DNA from: Dyadobacter jejuensis
Lineage (GTDB): Bacteria > Bacteroidota > Bacteroidia > Cytophagales > Spirosomataceae
Length of the DNA stretch: 64,000 nucleotides
Assembly: GCF_003149085.1 (NCBI RefSeq)
Contig: NZ_QGDT01000003.1
Span: 310,001 to 374,000 of the forward strand
Reading direction: 5' to 3'
Shown: piece by piece, positions 62,401 to 64,000 of the stretch
How positions within the stretch are numbered: position 1 is the first letter of the stretch
Layout of the letters: each line of letters begins with the position of its first letter
Notes under the pieces: model-generated
Told to the model about the DNA's origin: nothing
Databases searched by the model: none
What the model saw: only the letters and a program-made list of their open reading frames with translations
Translations under genes and position numbers: made by a program

Positions 62401-62512
62401 CCAGTGGACTAGCCCCAGCACATAATAAAACACCGAGCGTATAGGCACCTTTATTTTTCTGCATCATATTGGGGCGCAATTTATTTTGAGCTTTTTTACG
62501 GTTTATTGACAT
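59456..62512 (-). CDS. Large secreted TPR protein (1018 residues)
   Basis: 1018 residues dominated by TPR repeats; more than twenty helical repeat pairs are visible from about residue 50 to the end (for example AQQIYSDLGNYYYQAGNYEKA, SYLLGISYLKTSNLSYALTS and YALGYVYYNQKKYSQALPYF). A signal region is present; an internal ATG at 62467 would give a compact signal ending in PLVAQ. TPR arrays of this size act as scaffolds for multi-protein complexes. The next genes encode an outer-membrane barrel, a SPOR protein and a TonB-like protein in the same orientation with gaps of 31-108 bases, so an envelope machine is plausible. Confidence 0.82.
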   Translation of the reverse strand: MSINRKKAQNKLRPNMMQKNKGAYTLGVLLCAGASPLVAQNTLSLTEPEAHFRNGLEYYEKSNFIAARQEFGEFLSTQDKLLSTGDYNKVTAEYYFAVTGLYLNYPEAEVQVDRFVKNHAEHPKAQQIYSDLGNYYYQAGNYEKAISYLEKAVTSAGNSGKKLSSTYQLAMAYYNTQQVDQALPLFNQLKNVTDFENAGDASFYAGVINYQKNNFQEAYSDFLRVENHPYYKDEAPNWIISSLYQQKNYDELLKYGERVLANQKGNTKLDDVALYVAEVYYEKGEYEKAVSAYERYKRMKPGQILPSVALHYGHSLFRTGKYDASITALKSLGNGKDSISQYSSYLLGISYLKTSNLSYALTSFGNAANLNHNLTVQEESAYNHAKVQLDMGNNNDAIREFNEYLAAYPDSKHREEATELVAEGYTNASNNAGAIKYIEGLAKRNAKINGTYQRLTYNQGVAEFNQERFSNAIAFFDKSIQYPIDEELYIAASYYKAESTYGLKKIDDAVRQYNMIAKNPKAGIYARKSLYALGYVYYNQKKYSQALPYFKDFVANTEGIVGSVIEDAHTRLADCYLAAKNYDEAINTYEQVAVRGKSDKDYAMFQKARAFVYMKREQEARRQFELLISQFPGSRYLDDAYFQIADIDFQNQSYSAAVKGYTRMINEKPKSFLIPAALLKRAQSYYNLQVYEQAIVDFKKILAEYPDSPSSSSALEGIQESYSAVGRPEEFNQVLAVVRKNNPGNSKLEEVEFDNVRNLYYAQKYENAITSLKGFLDSYPNSKHQYDARYFIGSSYDKMGQIDQALEYFRKVVQDNRSTFIAAAAQRSAELEIGRGNYNNAVANFRTFLKNAESKKEQVQAWTGLMDNYYTLKNYDSTLYFAREIVNVGNIVPGSLGKAQIYMGKVPMDKGDLTKAQEEFKKIMASSKDEFGAEASYWSAMILYKNKKYADAEKAIIELGKSYEGYDYWRVRSFILLADVYVGMNDVAQARATLVSIIDNSDDEDAVTLAKSKLSQLK

Positions 62513-62619
62513 ATATATATGAAAGTCGAGTTATTAAGGGCCTTACCCTCTTTTTTTCTTGCTATTTAACGTTAAGGGCACCAAATGCGTATATTTTATA
62601 TTCAATGCAGCATATTCCA

Positions 62620-62871
62620 TTAAAATAATATCTCATTTCGTTTTAATGATAACTGAAAATCGTGGTGCATGGAGTCGAACTTCTCCGTGATGGCTTCTAT
62701 AAAAGGATCGTCTACCACGGTTTCTATTTCCTCCGGACCCGATACTTCATATTGCTCAATTTTGTAAGTTTGTTCATACAAACCCGATTCTACCTTTATA
62801 ATGTACTTATTGTTCCATTGATATAGGCCAATTTTGTAACGGTTATTGGGAATATCTTTTATATGTCGCAT
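62620..62871 (-). CDS. Small protein of unknown function, 83 residues
   Basis: Not recognised. Predicted cytoplasmic and mixed alpha/beta: RYKIGLYQWNNKYIIKVESG reads as two strands, and the C-terminal half (EEIETVVDDPFIEAITEKF) is acidic and helical. It lies 107 bases upstream of the large TPR gene on the same strand and may begin that transcript. Length and frame are supported only by spacing and codon content. Confidence 0.5.
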   Translation of the reverse strand: MRHIKDIPNNRYKIGLYQWNNKYIIKVESGLYEQTYKIEQYEVSGPEEIETVVDDPFIEAITEKFDSMHHDFQLSLKRNEILF

Positions 62872-62898
62872 TTATTCATCTATTTATAGTCCTACTGA

Positions 62899-63942
62899 AT
62901 GTTCAAATTTAACGGAAGCGTATATTTTACGCTACTTATAATACTAATTAATTTACAGCTCACCGGCTGTAGTTCCCAAAGCAAAAAGGATGCCTCCGAT
63001 TTCTTTTTGAAAGCTAACGCCGCTTTGGCCAAAAATAATTACGAAGAAGCCTTAAAATGGTATGACGAGGCCATCGCTAAAAATGAGGATTTTTCAGATG
63101 CCTATTTAAACAAAGGCATTGTACTTACCAAACTTCATCGTACCGAATTGGCCTATGAATGTCTGACCACGGCCTTAGCCAAGGACCCTACCCTCTTGCA
63201 AGCCCATATGGCACGCGCAGAGGTGGCCTTGTTATTAGGTAAAATACAAATCGCACAAGAGGACCTTTCATCCATAAAAACCGCCTACCAGGATTCCAGT
63301 CATTACTATCTGGTAAGTGGGAATCTGCTCACCCAACAGGGGCAGCCTGGACAGGCTTTAACAGCGTACGACCGAGCCATTCAGCTGGCTTCTGACCATG
63401 TAGAGGCATATGTAAACAGAGGTTATTTATATTATCATGAAAACAATCTTAAACTAGCTGAACAAGATTTTCTACAGGCCCTAAAAATTAACCCCACTCA
63501 AACGGAGGCGTTAAACAACTTAGGGCTCATCGCCACTCAAAACCAACAATACCCATTAGCACAGGGCTATTTCGACAGGGCCTTACAACTGAAACCAAAC
63601 GATGCCTATTCCCTAAATAACCTAGGATATGTGCTCCTACAATTGAATGAGAATGAGCAAGCCCTCAAAAATATTCAAAAATCCATTACCATCCTGCCTA
63701 CAAACGGCTATGCGCATAGGAATCTGGGGCTTTATTATGCCCAACAATCCGACTGGGCTAAGGCCATAACAGCCTTTCAAAAAGCGATAGAGATAGCCGA
63801 TCCGGTCGATGGGCTCTATGCAGCAGCAGGAATGGCCTATTTTAAATCGGGTCAAGCAGCTACAGCCTGTAAGCTTTGGACTCAGGGCCAATTATTAAAA
63901 GACTCCACCGCCATCCAATACTTACAAGCACATTGCAAGTAG
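62899..63942 (+). CDS. TPR lipoprotein
   Basis: 347 residues. The lipoprotein signal MFKFNGSVYFTLLIILINLQ ends with lipobox LTGC (Cys at about residue 24). About eight TPR repeats follow (for example NYEEALKWYDEAIAKNEDFS, AYDRAIQLASDHVEAYVNRG and ALNNLGLIATQNQQYPLAQG), covering most of the protein. TPR lipoproteins of this kind are common in Bacteroidota envelopes; the partners are not visible. It diverges from the 83-residue gene and runs to near the window end, where no terminator is visible. Confidence 0.83.
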   Translation: MFKFNGSVYFTLLIILINLQLTGCSSQSKKDASDFFLKANAALAKNNYEEALKWYDEAIAKNEDFSDAYLNKGIVLTKLHRTELAYECLTTALAKDPTLLQAHMARAEVALLLGKIQIAQEDLSSIKTAYQDSSHYYLVSGNLLTQQGQPGQALTAYDRAIQLASDHVEAYVNRGYLYYHENNLKLAEQDFLQALKINPTQTEALNNLGLIATQNQQYPLAQGYFDRALQLKPNDAYSLNNLGYVLLQLNENEQALKNIQKSITILPTNGYAHRNLGLYYAQQSDWAKAITAFQKAIEIADPVDGLYAAAGMAYFKSGQAATACKLWTQGQLLKDSTAIQYLQAHCK

Positions 63943-64000
63943 TAGCCTCCCGCCCACGGTCCACCCGGCTCATCCCCTATTACAAATGGGCTTTTAAAAA

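Overview
The window reads as chromosomal DNA of a Bacteroidota bacterium, most likely order Cytophagales (Spirosomataceae or a close relative; this placement is inference). The evidence is the gene content (DUF349 protein, HU-CCDC81/SPOR protein, ScyD-like lipoprotein, SusD remnant, DUF1800/DUF1501 and planctomycete-type cytochrome/DUF1549/DUF1553 proteins, Bacteroidota-type TPR lipoproteins), the lack of clear Shine-Dalgarno sequences, and promoters of the Bacteroidota form TTG-N20-TAnnTTTG. No 16S or 23S rRNA, complete insertion sequence, prophage or CRISPR array is visible.

Layout. 1-8.9 kb: mixed housekeeping and accessory genes (LEA14-like lipoprotein, Tat-exported sugar isomerase-like protein, CDF metal exporter, Nudix + LysE pair, surE-GH3 pair, GNAT, TrhO, deoxynucleoside kinase). 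8.95-16.7 kb: tRNA-Leu, an unexplained intergenic block with a 5S-like stretch, a DUF1800-DUF1501 pair, a MacA/MacB-like ABC export operon and a tandem triplicate of tRNA-Lys. 16.7-28.7 kb: SH3/TPR protein, CHRD lipoprotein, DEAD-box helicase, YchJ, VF530-type protein, Gfo/Idh oxidoreductase, a Lys-rich microprotein, a protein resembling modules of phage-encoded endonucleases, MiaA, citrate synthase, PdxH, a five-repeat DUF349 protein and tRNA-Thr. 28.9-40.4 kb: DUF1801 protein, trehalose synthase/phosphatase fusion, a D-amino-acid operon (GntP permease, RidA, D-threonine aldolase family), gyrA, a TPR protein and a ScyD-like propeller. 40.5-50.2 kb: an APH-fold kinase, then an accessory minus-strand block of secreted oxidative enzymes (hydroxypyruvate-isomerase-like, PVC-type haem dehydrogenase, DUF1501, and a DUF2231/cytochrome/DUF1549/DUF1553 protein) with a truncated SusD gene between them. 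50.2-64 kb: a GC-rich 14-bp tandem repeat, XRE regulator, dapD, gapA, trmB, folC, and a minus-strand envelope array (TonB-like, HU-CCDC81/SPOR, plugless outer-membrane barrel, 1018-residue TPR protein), ending with a TPR lipoprotein.

How the parts fit. Central metabolism is represented by gapA, gltA, pdxH, dapD, folC and trehalose synthesis. RNA modification is represented by trhO, miaA and trmB. The envelope array at 55.6-62.5 kb is tightly spaced and probably one transcription unit. The accessory block at 42-50 kb resembles loci for periplasmic oxidation of sugars or alcohols and shows a past rearrangement. The three tRNA transcription units and the deoxynucleoside kinase gene share a TTG-N20-TAnCTTTG or TAnnTTTG promoter, which fixes several start sites. 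The observations I rate highest are the chromosomal endonuclease-module protein upstream of miaA, the 14-bp GC-rich minisatellite, the SusD remnant next to DUF1501, the 5S-like and structured intergenic block at 9.2-9.4 kb, and the plugless barrel/SPOR/TPR/TonB array. I did not find a clearly new multi-gene system.
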